In this document: in pieces, positions 8,944 to 18,043 of the stretch
Numbering within the stretch: the stretch's first letter is position 1
How the letters are laid out: each line of letters starts with the position of its first letter
Origin: Rhodoferax sp.
GTDB lineage: Bacteria > Pseudomonadota > Gammaproteobacteria > Burkholderiales > Burkholderiaceae_C
Reading direction: 5' to 3'
NCBI GenBank assembly: GCA_029866205.1
Contig: JARWZT010000009.1
Span: forward strand, 62,001-126,000
DNA length: 64,000 nt
Notes under the pieces: generated by a model
The model's input: only the letters and a program-made list of their open reading frames with translations
Database searches by the model: none
What the model was told of the DNA's origin: nothing
Made by a program: the position numbers and the translations under genes

Positions 8944-9749
8944 TGGACGCGCACATGACCACTACACATTCCCCCATGAAAAAAGACACGGTTCTCAATG
9001 TTTCAGGGGTGTCCAAGCGCTTTGGCGGCCTGCAGGCTCTCAGCGATGTGGGCATCAAGATCGAGCGCGGTCAGGTCTATGGCCTGATCGGACCCAACGG
9101 TGCGGGCAAAACCACCTTCTTCAATGTGCTGACGGGCTTGTATACACCGGATGGCGGCAGTTTTGAGCTGGCCGGCAAACCCTACCAGCCCACTGCGGTG
9201 CATACGGTGGCCAAGGCCGGTATTGCGCGCACTTTCCAGAACATCCGCCTGTTTGCCGAGATGACGGCGCTCGAAAACGTGATGGTGGGGCGCCACATCC
9301 GCACGCATTCGGGCCTGTGGGGCGCCATGCTCCGCACGGCCAGTTTCAAGGCGGAAGAGGCCGCCATTGCCCAACGCGCCCACGAACTGTTGGACTATGT
9401 CGGCATCGGCAAGTTTGCCGACTACAAGGCGCGTACCCTGAGCTACGGCGACCAGCGTCGCCTGGAGATCGCTCGTGCGCTGGCCACAGACCCGCAGCTG
9501 ATTGCCTTGGACGAGCCAGCGGCCGGCATGAACGCCACCGAAAAAGTCATGCTGCGCGAGCTGATTGACCGTATCCGCAACGACAACCGGACCATCCTGC
9601 TGATTGAACACGACGTCAAGCTCGTGATGGGCCTGTGCGACCGCGTGACCGTGCTGGACTACGGCAAGCAGATTGCCGAAGGCACACCGGCCGAAGTGCA
9701 AAGGAACGAAAAAGTGATCGAAGCCTATTTGGGTACCAGCGGCCACTAA
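8943..9749 (+). CDS. livG: Branched-chain amino-acid ABC transporter ATP-binding protein LivG
   Basis: One of the two ATPases that power LivHM. The 268-residue protein has Walker A GPNGAGKTT (residues 50-58), signature LSYGDQRRLEIARAL (166-180), Walker B LIALDEP (186-192) and switch histidine in LLIEHDVKLVM. LSYGDQ is the usual LivG variant of LSGGQ. The ATG at 8943 overlaps the livM stop by one base; internal ATGs at codons 5 and 12 are alternative starts, since similarity only begins near VLNVSGVSKRFGG. livF follows after 15 bp. Confidence 0.95.
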   Translation: MDAHMTTTHSPMKKDTVLNVSGVSKRFGGLQALSDVGIKIERGQVYGLIGPNGAGKTTFFNVLTGLYTPDGGSFELAGKPYQPTAVHTVAKAGIARTFQNIRLFAEMTALENVMVGRHIRTHSGLWGAMLRTASFKAEEAAIAQRAHELLDYVGIGKFADYKARTLSYGDQRRLEIARALATDPQLIALDEPAAGMNATEKVMLRELIDRIRNDNRTILLIEHDVKLVMGLCDRVTVLDYGKQIAEGTPAEVQRNEKVIEAYLGTSGH

Positions 9750-9764
9750 CCACCAGGACATGAC

Positions 9765-10484
9765 ATGACCAGCAAAACTTTACTCAAAGTCAGCCAGCTC
9801 AAGGTGTCCTACGGCGGCATTCAGGCTGTCAAGGGCGTCGATTTCGAAGTGCGTGAGGGCGAACTTGTGTCGCTGATCGGCTCCAACGGTGCGGGCAAAA
9901 CCACCACCATGAAGGCCATTACCGGCACCTTGCCAATCAACGCCGGTGATATTGAATATCTGGGACGCAGCATCCGGGGCCAGGGCCCATGGGATCTGGT
10001 CAAACAAGGTCTGGCGATGGTGCCCGAAGGGCGGGGTGTGTTTACCCGCATGACCATCATCGAGAACCTGCAGATGGGCGCCTACATCCGCGACGACAAG
10101 GAGGGCATTGAGGCGGATATCGACAAAATGTTTGCTATTTTCCCGCGACTTAAAGAGCGCCGCGACCAATTGGCCGGCACCATGTCCGGTGGTGAGCAGC
10201 AAATGCTGGCCATGGGACGGGCGCTGATGAGCCGCCCCAAGGTGCTGTTGATGGACGAACCCTCCATGGGTTTGTCGCCCATCATGGTGGACAAAATCTT
10301 TGAGGTGGTGCAAGACGTCTTTGCCCAAGGTGTCACGATTCTGCTGGTCGAGCAAAACGCCAGCCGTGCGCTGTCAATTGCCAATCGTGGCTATGTGATG
10401 GAGTCTGGCACCATCACCATGACTGGCGACGCCAAGCAGATGCTCAACGACCCCAAGGTGCGCGCCGCGTATCTTGGCGAGTAG
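9765..10484 (+). CDS. livF: Branched-chain amino-acid ABC transporter ATP-binding protein LivF
   Basis: Second ATPase of the LivHM importer. The 239-residue protein shows Walker A GSNGAGKTT (39-47), the LivF-type EGRGVFTRMTIIENLQMGAY stretch, signature MSGGEQQML (140-148), Walker B LLMDEPSMGL (161-170) and switch histidine replaced by Gln in LLVEQNA, as is normal for LivF. It ends the transporter string; the DMT permease downstream starts 11 bp later and may be cotranscribed. Confidence 0.95.
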   Translation: MTSKTLLKVSQLKVSYGGIQAVKGVDFEVREGELVSLIGSNGAGKTTTMKAITGTLPINAGDIEYLGRSIRGQGPWDLVKQGLAMVPEGRGVFTRMTIIENLQMGAYIRDDKEGIEADIDKMFAIFPRLKERRDQLAGTMSGGEQQMLAMGRALMSRPKVLLMDEPSMGLSPIMVDKIFEVVQDVFAQGVTILLVEQNASRALSIANRGYVMESGTITMTGDAKQMLNDPKVRAAYLGE

Positions 10485-10495
10485 CGGCCCTGACT

Positions 10496-11371
10496 TTGCG
10501 CCTGGCCGTACCGCGCCTGGACCGCTACGTCCTGGCGTTGCTGTTTGCCACGCTGGTTTGGGGAGTGACCTTTCCGATCCTGAAAATCGCCACTGCGCGT
10601 TTGAGTGGGGTGGAGGTTTCGGCCCTGCGCTTTTTGATCGCTGCCCTCTGTATGCTGCCTTTTGTGCTGCGGGTGCCGCGCCACACCTGGCGCGACGGCT
10701 TGGTCTTGGGTAGCCTGGTATTGGTGTCGTATGTCGGCCAGGCCTTCGGACTCGAATTCATCTCCTCCAACCGCAGCGCCTTCCTGACCAGTCTCAACGT
10801 GCTGATGGTGCCCTTGCTGGCCTGGGGCTTGGGCGCTCGATTGGGCTGGGTCGTGTTTTTGGCCGCAGTTCTGGCCTGCCTGGGCATTGGTTTGATGTCG
10901 TTTGACGGTGGTGCCCACTGGCTTGCCGACAGTACCACGGTGTTGGGTGCGCTGGCGTACGCCGGTTATGTCTTGCTCTTGTCGGGTCGGGCCCAGTCGC
11001 ATGTTCCTCATCAATTGGCCACGGCCCAAATGTTTTGCATGGCCTTGCTCGGTGGCCTGTGGATGCTGGCCGACAGCGGAATGGCTGGACTACAAACCTT
11101 GCCCCAACGTCTGGATCCTCAGATCGTTGGTGGTCTGCTGTACCTTGGGGTGGTCGCGTCCGCCGGCATGTTTTTCTTGCAGGCGGTCGCCCAGCGCCAC
11201 GTCAGCGCAGAAAAGGCTGCCGTGATTTATGCAATGGAGCCGGTTTTTGCCGCGCTGTTTGGCTGGCTTTGGCTCGCCGAAGTGCTCACGCCGCGCGCCG
11301 CCATCGGGGCACTGATCGTGGTTTTTGCCGTGGTGTTGAGCGAAATGAAGCCCGCTTCCCAGCCTGACTGA
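10496..11371 (+). CDS. DMT superfamily (EamA) permease
   Basis: The 291-residue protein has about ten membrane segments arranged as two EamA repeats, the drug/metabolite transporter pattern. The first repeat opens with LALLFATLVWGVTFPILKIA; the second ends in the common EPVFAALFGWLWLAEVLTPRA block, where a Glu after the penultimate helix is typical. No ATG fits, so the start is taken as TTG at 10496, 11 bp after livF, without a clear ribosome-binding site; a CTG at 10490 is another option. Such proteins export amino acids or metabolites. Its place after livF suggests, but does not show, amino-acid efflux. Confidence 0.85.
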   Translation: MRLAVPRLDRYVLALLFATLVWGVTFPILKIATARLSGVEVSALRFLIAALCMLPFVLRVPRHTWRDGLVLGSLVLVSYVGQAFGLEFISSNRSAFLTSLNVLMVPLLAWGLGARLGWVVFLAAVLACLGIGLMSFDGGAHWLADSTTVLGALAYAGYVLLLSGRAQSHVPHQLATAQMFCMALLGGLWMLADSGMAGLQTLPQRLDPQIVGGLLYLGVVASAGMFFLQAVAQRHVSAEKAAVIYAMEPVFAALFGWLWLAEVLTPRAAIGALIVVFAVVLSEMKPASQPD

Positions 11372-11389
11372 AGCCTGGGCCTGCCGACT

Positions 11390-12430
11390 TTAGGTCGCTT
11401 TGTCGGCGGCCGAAGTGAAAGAGTCCGCAAAAAATTCATCCGCCGGCAGGTTTGCCTGGTCGCTGAATGCGCTGCGTGCTGACTCCACCACAATGGGTGC
11501 GCCGCAGGCATAGACCTGGTGGCCCGACAGGTCGGGAAAGTCTTGCAGCACAGCCAAGTGCACAAAGCCGGTGCGCCCGGTCCACTGATCTTCGGGCAGG
11601 GCGTCCGACACCACTGGCACATAACGCAGGTGGGGCATCCCCGCCAATTGATGGCGCACCCATTCGTCCATATACAGGTCGCCGGGGCGCCGACCGCCCC
11701 AATACAGGGTGGTGGGCCGCGTGATGCCGCAGTGCTGCCTGTGTTCGATCAAGGCCTTAAGCGGCGCAAAACCCGTGCCGGATGCCAAAAACACAATGGG
11801 CTTGTCCGAGTCTTCGCGCAAATAGAAAGAACCAAAAGGCCCTTCAATGCGCAATATGTCTTTTTCCTTCATAGAGCCAAAAACCAGGTCGGTAAAGCGA
11901 CCGCCGGGCATATGCCGAATATGCAATTCCAGACCCGGGCCGATGTGTGGTGCGTTGGCCATGGAGTAGCTGCGCCGCGCTCCGTCACGCAGAATGAATT
12001 CAATGTATTGACCGGCTCGAAACGCAAACGCGTCGTTGGCCGGCAGTTGCAGATGCATGACGACTACGTCACTCGACTTTTTGACCAGGCTGCTCACCCG
12101 CGTGGGCATTTTTTTGATAGGCAACGCGCCTGCCGGTGTCACCTGGCGTGACTCCAGCACGATGTCGCTTTGCGCCTTCGCGCAGCAGGTGAGCACAAAA
12201 TCAGCGGCTTCTTCTTCCACGCTGAGTGCCTTGCGCTGAAAGTTGGCGTGTACCACGCTGCCTGAGAGCATCTTGCACTTGCACGAGCCGCAGGCACCAT
12301 CTTTGCAGCCATAGGGCAGGCCAACCCCCTGGCGGATGCCTGCCGAAAGTATGGTTTCGTCGGCGTTGGCAGTAAAAGTGGTACCACTGGGTTCCACCGT
12401 CACGGTGAAAGTCAAAGCGCTAGAGGTCAT
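11390..12430 (-). CDS. 2Fe-2S ferredoxin / FAD-NAD(P)H oxidoreductase fusion
   Basis: A single-chain electron-transfer reductase of 346 residues. An N-terminal plant-type ferredoxin domain has YGCKDGACGSC (Cys42, 47, 50) plus a fourth Cys at 82 or 83. An FAD domain follows with RSYSMA (153-158), then an NAD domain with FLASGTGFAPLKAL (from 214) and the YACGAP motif near the end. This matches reductases of the CDP-6-deoxy-glucoseen reductase / phenol or methane monooxygenase type. No oxygenase partner lies nearby, so the electron acceptor is unknown. The ATG at 12430 has AGGAT upstream; a GTG at 12454 would add 8 residues. It is divergent from the SDR gene. Confidence 0.88.
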   Translation of the reverse strand: MTSSALTFTVTVEPSGTTFTANADETILSAGIRQGVGLPYGCKDGACGSCKCKMLSGSVVHANFQRKALSVEEEAADFVLTCCAKAQSDIVLESRQVTPAGALPIKKMPTRVSSLVKKSSDVVVMHLQLPANDAFAFRAGQYIEFILRDGARRSYSMANAPHIGPGLELHIRHMPGGRFTDLVFGSMKEKDILRIEGPFGSFYLREDSDKPIVFLASGTGFAPLKALIEHRQHCGITRPTTLYWGGRRPGDLYMDEWVRHQLAGMPHLRYVPVVSDALPEDQWTGRTGFVHLAVLQDFPDLSGHQVYACGAPIVVESARSAFSDQANLPADEFFADSFTSAADKAT

Positions 12431-12460
12431 CGAATTGGTTATCCTTGAAACCACACAACA

Positions 12461-13447
12461 GTGGAGTCTCTGATTTTGCCTTCAATCCAATCCCCCTTGG
12501 GCGCCTTGCCTGCCCGCTTTCGCCGCAGTCGCGTCCTGGTGGTCGGGTGTGGTGATATTGGTCTTCGCGTTGCAGCGCTGCTTGCCGACAAGCTGACGGT
12601 ACGTGCGCTCAGCTCTCAGCGTGTGCGCGTGCCCCTGCTTCGCGCAGCGGGAACCACGCCACTGTGGGGCAACCTGGATCGGCCGCAGAGCCTGCGTCGT
12701 CTGGCGGGACTGGCGCAGCGGGTCCTGCACCTGGCACCGCCTGCCACTGTCGGCGCCACCGACGAGCGAACCGGAGCCTTGGTGCAGGCCTTGCGCAGGC
12801 GCAGAGCACCCATCGCGATGGTCTATGCCTCGACCAGCGGTGTGTATGGCGATTGCGGCGGCGATTGGGTGGACGAGGGACGGGCACTGTCGCCCACGAC
12901 ACCGCGCGCCCAGCGCCGCGCAGACGCCGAGTCCCGTGTGCGGTTTTTTGGTCGGTCTGCCGCCGTGCGCACCTCGGTGCTGCGCGTGCCGGGCATTTAC
13001 GCGCCCAATCGTGAGGGTGGCACGCCCCTGGAGCGATTGCGCAAGGCGACCCCGGTGCTCGATGCAGCAGACGACGTGTTTACCAACCATATCCACGCCG
13101 ATGACCTGGCCCGCGCCTGCGTGCGGGCGCTATGGCGGGGCAAGCCACAGCGGACGTACAACATCAACGACGACGCGAGCCTGAAGATGGGTGATTACTT
13201 TGACGCGGCAGCGGCCCTCTACGGCTTGCCTGTGCCTCCACGTATCAGCCGCACGCGGGCTCAGGTGGAAATGGGTGCGATGCAGCTGAGTTTTATGTCG
13301 GAGTCTCGGCGCATGGTGAATGCCCGCATGAAGCAGGAGTTGGGTCTGCGGCTACGCTTTGCGAATGTGATTGACGGGCTGGCGGCAGGGAGTCAGGTGC
13401 CGGGCCTGCCTGACGTTTCGACCGATTCGCTGGGGCGATCGCGGTAA
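12461..13447 (+). CDS. NAD-dependent epimerase/dehydratase (extended SDR) family protein
   Basis: The 328-residue protein has an N-terminal Rossmann fold with VVGCGDIGLR (residues 27-36, GxGxxG) and the segment YASTSGVYGDCGG in the active-site region. It resembles the atypical SDRs of the YeeZ type annotated as NAD(P)-dependent oxidoreductases; the substrate is unknown. The start is GTG at 12461, only 30 bp from the divergent reductase start; TTG at 12476 is possible. Its 3' end overlaps the convergent PAP2 gene by 55 bp. Confidence 0.8.
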   Translation: MESLILPSIQSPLGALPARFRRSRVLVVGCGDIGLRVAALLADKLTVRALSSQRVRVPLLRAAGTTPLWGNLDRPQSLRRLAGLAQRVLHLAPPATVGATDERTGALVQALRRRRAPIAMVYASTSGVYGDCGGDWVDEGRALSPTTPRAQRRADAESRVRFFGRSAAVRTSVLRVPGIYAPNREGGTPLERLRKATPVLDAADDVFTNHIHADDLARACVRALWRGKPQRTYNINDDASLKMGDYFDAAAALYGLPVPPRISRTRAQVEMGAMQLSFMSESRRMVNARMKQELGLRLRFANVIDGLAAGSQVPGLPDVSTDSLGRSR

Positions 13448-14124
13448 ACCCAAACCAGCGCGCGCCAGACCAGCCAGCTGCAAATCCAGGTGATGGGTGC
13501 GGCCCACAGCGCGTCGCTCAGCCAATGGGCCATATCGGCCATGCGTGAAAACCCGATCAGCACGCCGGCCGCTCCGCCGGCCAGGGCCCAAGCACGCTTG
13601 CGCCGGGTGTGCGCCAGCATCAGAGAGGCAAAAAAGAAGCCACAGGCGACGTGACCACTCACAAAGGAGCAATTGTTGTTGCACTGGTCGGTGGGCACAC
13701 CGGCGCGGGTGAACTGCTGGCTTCCGCCAAAATTTTGCACCTCATAGGGGCGCGCGCGCTGCCAGTTGTCTTTGAAACCTGCGTTGACCAATAAACCAGG
13801 CCCGAGCGCGCCTGAGAGGACAAAAAACGCCAGCGGCAGACGCCATTGCTTCCAACGCACCCGCCAGGTGGACAGCAGCCAGCCTCCGATAGCGACGAAC
13901 ACCAAGCCCCGAAAAATCGCAGGAACATACAGGTTGATGGTTTTCACCCACCACCAATCCTTGATTTGCGTCTGCCCGTCTGGAGGCGCAAACCACTGTG
14001 CTGCCGTCAGGTCGAGTTCAGGCCACAGCGTGGGCACGAGGGCAAGGGCCATGAGAGCCACGGTCATGACCAGGTAAAGGCGTGGCGCGGCGGTGGACGC
14101 CTGGGGAGGGACAGGTGATTGCAT
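13393..14124 (-). CDS. PAP2 superfamily membrane phosphatase
   Basis: A 243-residue membrane protein with about six hydrophobic segments and the three motifs of type-2 phosphatidic acid phosphatases: KDNWQRARP (KxxxxxxRP), CSFVSGH (variant of PSGH) and SRMADMAHWLSD (SRxxxxxHxxxD). Such enzymes dephosphorylate lipid phosphates, undecaprenyl pyrophosphate or lipid A at the periplasmic face. The ATG at 14124 is preferred to the TTG three codons upstream. Replacement of the usual Pro in PSGH by Val is a small oddity and keeps the catalytic His. It is convergent with and overlaps the SDR gene. Confidence 0.87.
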   Translation of the reverse strand: MQSPVPPQASTAAPRLYLVMTVALMALALVPTLWPELDLTAAQWFAPPDGQTQIKDWWWVKTINLYVPAIFRGLVFVAIGGWLLSTWRVRWKQWRLPLAFFVLSGALGPGLLVNAGFKDNWQRARPYEVQNFGGSQQFTRAGVPTDQCNNNCSFVSGHVACGFFFASLMLAHTRRKRAWALAGGAAGVLIGFSRMADMAHWLSDALWAAPITWICSWLVWRALVWVYRDRPSESVETSGRPGT

Positions 14125-14290
14125 GGGCTTCAAGCCGAGGGCAGGGGAAAGAGGGAGGGTTGCTGGGCGAGTGCAGTCGCTGTTGGATTATCCGTCGCAC
14201 TTTTATGTTGCGGTTCAGTAAAGATGCTCCCGCTTGTCAACAACCGCTATCAAGCTGACGTTACGGAGGAACAACTTTGAAGGACAGACC

Positions 14291-14932
14291 ATGAAAAGAT
14301 GGATTGCAGCGGCTTTGGGCTTGGGTGCCCTGAGCAGTCTCTGGGCACAGGAGGTGGGTCGGGTCCTCTCGTCGGTCCCGGTGGTGCAGCAGGTGGCGAT
14401 GCCCCGGCAGGTGTGCACCAACGAGCAAATGAGCTACCAGGGCCCCAACAGTGGCGCAGGGGCTTTGATCGGAGCCATTGCCGGCGGCGCTTTGGGCAAT
14501 GCGGCAGGGGGGAATGGCGCAGGGCGCGCTGCAGCCACCGCCATCGGTATGGTTGGCGGCGCGGTATTGGGTGACCGCCTTGAGGGGCCCGCACCGGATC
14601 GGATGGAGACCGTGCAGCGTTGCAGCGTGCAAACTTTTTACGAGAATCGCACCGTGGGCTACCACGTGGTGTATGAGTTTGGTGGCCGACAGTATTCCGT
14701 GCAAATGCCCAACGACCCCGGCCCAACCATCGCAGTGCAGGTGTCGCCCGTGGGTGGCGGGGCCATGACCCAGGCGCCACCGGTGAGCTATGTGGTGCAG
14801 CCCCGCACCACCTTCATTCAGGTGCCGGTGGCTCGCAGCTACTACCGCCCTTTTTACTCTCCGCCCGTGGCTTTTCCTTTTGGCTATTACGGCCATGGCC
14901 ATTTCAGGGAGCACGAACGCTCCCGCTGGTAA
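14291..14932 (+). CDS. Glycine-zipper 2TM-domain exported protein
   Basis: A 213-residue protein with a signal peptide (MKRWIAAALGLGALSSLWAQ, cleavage expected near Ala19). It is followed at residues 54-95 by a Gly-zipper region, GAGALIGAIAGGALGNAAGG and GMVGGAVLGDRLEG, as in the Rickettsia 17-kDa surface antigen/SlyB-like family. There is no lipobox Cys, so it is periplasmic or outer-membrane associated without a lipid anchor. The C-terminus is rich in Tyr, Phe, Pro and His. The ATG at 14291 has AAGGAC upstream. A better-spaced GGAGGA serves a five-codon frame (14277-14294) whose stop overlaps this ATG. Confidence 0.82.
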   Translation: MKRWIAAALGLGALSSLWAQEVGRVLSSVPVVQQVAMPRQVCTNEQMSYQGPNSGAGALIGAIAGGALGNAAGGNGAGRAAATAIGMVGGAVLGDRLEGPAPDRMETVQRCSVQTFYENRTVGYHVVYEFGGRQYSVQMPNDPGPTIAVQVSPVGGGAMTQAPPVSYVVQPRTTFIQVPVARSYYRPFYSPPVAFPFGYYGHGHFREHERSRW

Positions 14933-14959
14933 TCGGATGCCCCGCCGAAGTGCGCGGTA

Positions 14960-17900
14960 TCAGGATTCGCTGACTTCAGGGCGGGTCAGGGGCCCGGTGC
15001 CACTGAAGCGGTCCAGCGCCAGGTAGAGCACCGGGGTGATAAACAAGGTAATTGCCTGCGAAAACACCAGCCCTCCGGCAACGGCCAAGCCCAGGGGTTG
15101 GCGCAGTTCTGCTCCGGCACCCACGCCCAGAGCGATCGGTAACGCACCGACCAAAGCGGCCATCGAGGTCATCATGATGGGCCGAAATCGCAACACGCAG
15201 GCGGCGCGAATCGCATCGTGGGGTGTCATGCCCTGGTGTCGCTGGGCGTCCAGGGCAAAGTCGATCATCATGATCGCGTTCTTTTTTACGATGCCGATCA
15301 GCAGCACGATCCCGATGGTGGCAATTAGTGTCAGGTCTTGGCCAAAGAGCATGAGCGTGGCCAGCGCCCCGACGGCAGCCGATGGCAGCCCCGCCAGAAT
15401 CGTGAGGGGGTGGATATAGCTTTCGTACAGCACCCCCAGCAGCACGTAAATCACCACCAGCGCGGCAATCACCAAAATCAGCTGGCTGCCCTGCGAGCTT
15501 TTGAACACGGCTGCGTCGCCGCCGTAGGTCGAAATCACGCTGCTGGGCATCTGGATCGCATCACGCGCCGCATCGATTTTGGCGGTGGCGTCGCCCAGTG
15601 CAGCACCGGGCGCGAGGTTAAAGGACACCGTTACCGCCTGAAGTTGGCCCACATGGTTGATCGCGGTCGGTCCCACGCTGCGCTCTACCGTGGTAAAGCT
15701 CGACAGCGGCACCAGCGTGCCAAAGCTGGATCGCACGTAAATGCCTGACAGTGCGGACTCGTCTTGTTTGGCCTCGGGTGCAACTTCCATGATGACCTGG
15801 TAGCTGTCGGTGGGCAGGTAAATGGTGGACACCTGGCGTTCGCCAAAGGCGCTGAAAAGCGCCGAGCGGATCGCATCTACAGAAACGCCCAGGCTATTGG
15901 CACGGTCGCGGTCAATGTTGAGCTGGGCTTGCAGCGCGCGCAGTTGGGCATCACTGGTGACGTCGCGAAAAATCGGGTCGGCGCGCATACGCTCCTGCAG
16001 CTTGCCGGCCCAGGTGTTGAGCTCATCGGCCTTGACGCTTTGCAGGATGTATTGGAACTGCGCCTTGCTGGGGCGCCCGCCGAGCTGCAGGTTTTGCACC
16101 GGTCGCATGAAAACATTGATGCCAGCGACCCCGCGTAATTTCTTGCGCAAGCCCTCAATCACCTGTTTCATCGGCAGGCGCTGGCCCGCAGGCTTGAGAC
16201 TGACAAACATGCGACCCGAGTTTTGTGCGTTGTTGCCGCCATTGAAGGAGCTCACCGCGTTGACGTTGGCGTCGGCGCGAATGATGGCCGCGGCGCGTTC
16301 TTGCAGTGCCACCATGGCGGCAAAGGAAATGTCTTCGCTGCCCTCGGTCGAGACCTGAATCTGACCGATGTCTTCTTCAGGGAAAAAGCCCTTGGGGATC
16401 ACGCTGACCAACCAAAAAGTCGCCACAAAGGTGCTGGCTGCCAAAAGCAATACCGTCTTGCGGTGGTCCAGAGCCAAGTCGAGCACGCGGCTGTAGCCCC
16501 GCAGCGTGGCATTGAATCCCCGTTCAAACATGCGCACCAGCGCACCGGGCGCTTTTTTGTGGGCGTCGTCGCTCAGGAAGCGGCCCGCCATCATGGGCAC
16601 CAGCGTGAGCGACACAAACGCCGACACGACGATCGCCAAACTCACCACCACCGCAAACTCGTGAAAAAGCAGGCCGATGACGCCCGGCATAAAGAAAATC
16701 GGGATAAAAACGGCAATCAGTGAGGTGGAAATCGACACGATCGTGAAGCCGACCTCTCGCGCTCCGACGAGTGCGGCCTGGAAGGGCTCTTCGCCGTTTT
16801 CCACGTGGCGGATGATGTTCTCCAGCACCACAATGGCATCGTCCACCACCAGGCCCACGGCGAGCGTCAGTCCGAGCAGCGATATGTTGTCCAGGCTGTA
16901 AGACATGCCCCACAGCAGCGCCACGGCGCCCATGAGCGAAATGGGGAGCGACAAGGTGGGAATGGCGGTCGCGACGAAGCGGCGCAGGAACAAAAAGATC
17001 ACCAGTACCACCAGCACAATGGTCCCAATGAGCGTCAGCGAGACGTCGTGCAAGGCATCCCGAACCGAGACCGAGCGGTCGTTGATGGGCGTCATCGCCA
17101 CCGACTGGGGCATTTGCGCCTGCATGGCTGGCATGGCGGCGCGCACGGAGTCCACCACCCGCACCGTATTGGCCCCGGGCTGGCGCTGAATGGCGATGGT
17201 GATGGAGTTTTCGCCATTGAACGTGGCCCAACTCTTGTAAGTCTCCACGCTGTTTTCGACTTTGGCGATGTCTTTCAGGCGCAGCGGCATGCCGCCTTTG
17301 GCACTGATGATCAGATTGCCGAAATCAGCCGCGGTTCTGAGCTGTTTGTTGGCCTGCAGCACCAGGGTTTGCTTGGGTCCGTCCAGCGTGCCGACCGGCG
17401 TGTTGACATTGGCCGCGCGCAAGGCGGCACTCACTTCATCGAAACTGATGTTGCTGGCCAACATCGCTTCTGGCTTGACACGCACCCGCACCGCGAAGCG
17501 TTTGGCGCCGTAAATGTTGACCTGGGCGACACCGGCGATGGTGGAAAAACTGGGCGATATCAGGTGTTCGGCGTAGTCTTGCAAATCCGCCGGGGACAGC
17601 GAGGGTGAGGTCAGTGCGATCAGCAACACGGGGGCGTCTGCCGGATTGACCTTGCGGTAGGACGGGGGCGAGGTCATGTCTTGCGGCAAAGACCGCTGGG
17701 CCCGTAGCAGCGCTGCCTGCACGTCCACCGCAGCCGCGTCTACGTTGCGACCCTCTTCAAATTCGAGCGTCAGCGAGGTGCTTCCCAGCGTGCTGCTCGA
17801 ACTGATGGTTTTCAGCCCAGGCACGGTCTGGAATTGCTTTTCCAGAGGCAGGGCGACCGAACTGGCCATAGTCTCGGGGTTGGCCCCCGGCAGGGTGGCT

Positions 17901-18043
17901 GACACGTTGATGATGGGCGTGTCGTAACTTGGCAGCGCAGCAATTGGAATGTTTTGCAGTCCCAAAATGCCTGCGCCCACAATCGACAAATTGAGCAGCA
18001 CCGTCATCACCGGACGGCGGGTGAAAATTTCCGAGAAATTCAT
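14960..18043 (-). CDS. RND efflux transporter permease (HAE-1, MdtB/MdtC-like)
   Basis: A 1027-residue proton-driven efflux pump of the AcrB type. It opens with NFSEIFTRRPVMTVLL and has the duplicated layout of twelve membrane segments with two large periplasmic loops. The proton-relay aspartates are present in GLVVDDAIVVLEN (about residue 400). The QFQTVPGL and GFFPEEDIGQIQVS segments resemble MdtC/MuxC more than AcrB. Its ATG overlaps the adaptor stop (ATGA), so the two are cotranslated. No outer-membrane factor gene is present, so it must use a TolC/OprM-type channel encoded elsewhere. The substrate cannot be told from sequence. Confidence 0.94.
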   Translation of the reverse strand: MNFSEIFTRRPVMTVLLNLSIVGAGILGLQNIPIAALPSYDTPIINVSATLPGANPETMASSVALPLEKQFQTVPGLKTISSSSTLGSTSLTLEFEEGRNVDAAAVDVQAALLRAQRSLPQDMTSPPSYRKVNPADAPVLLIALTSPSLSPADLQDYAEHLISPSFSTIAGVAQVNIYGAKRFAVRVRVKPEAMLASNISFDEVSAALRAANVNTPVGTLDGPKQTLVLQANKQLRTAADFGNLIISAKGGMPLRLKDIAKVENSVETYKSWATFNGENSITIAIQRQPGANTVRVVDSVRAAMPAMQAQMPQSVAMTPINDRSVSVRDALHDVSLTLIGTIVLVVLVIFLFLRRFVATAIPTLSLPISLMGAVALLWGMSYSLDNISLLGLTLAVGLVVDDAIVVLENIIRHVENGEEPFQAALVGAREVGFTIVSISTSLIAVFIPIFFMPGVIGLLFHEFAVVVSLAIVVSAFVSLTLVPMMAGRFLSDDAHKKAPGALVRMFERGFNATLRGYSRVLDLALDHRKTVLLLAASTFVATFWLVSVIPKGFFPEEDIGQIQVSTEGSEDISFAAMVALQERAAAIIRADANVNAVSSFNGGNNAQNSGRMFVSLKPAGQRLPMKQVIEGLRKKLRGVAGINVFMRPVQNLQLGGRPSKAQFQYILQSVKADELNTWAGKLQERMRADPIFRDVTSDAQLRALQAQLNIDRDRANSLGVSVDAIRSALFSAFGERQVSTIYLPTDSYQVIMEVAPEAKQDESALSGIYVRSSFGTLVPLSSFTTVERSVGPTAINHVGQLQAVTVSFNLAPGAALGDATAKIDAARDAIQMPSSVISTYGGDAAVFKSSQGSQLILVIAALVVIYVLLGVLYESYIHPLTILAGLPSAAVGALATLMLFGQDLTLIATIGIVLLIGIVKKNAIMMIDFALDAQRHQGMTPHDAIRAACVLRFRPIMMTSMAALVGALPIALGVGAGAELRQPLGLAVAGGLVFSQAITLFITPVLYLALDRFSGTGPLTRPEVSES

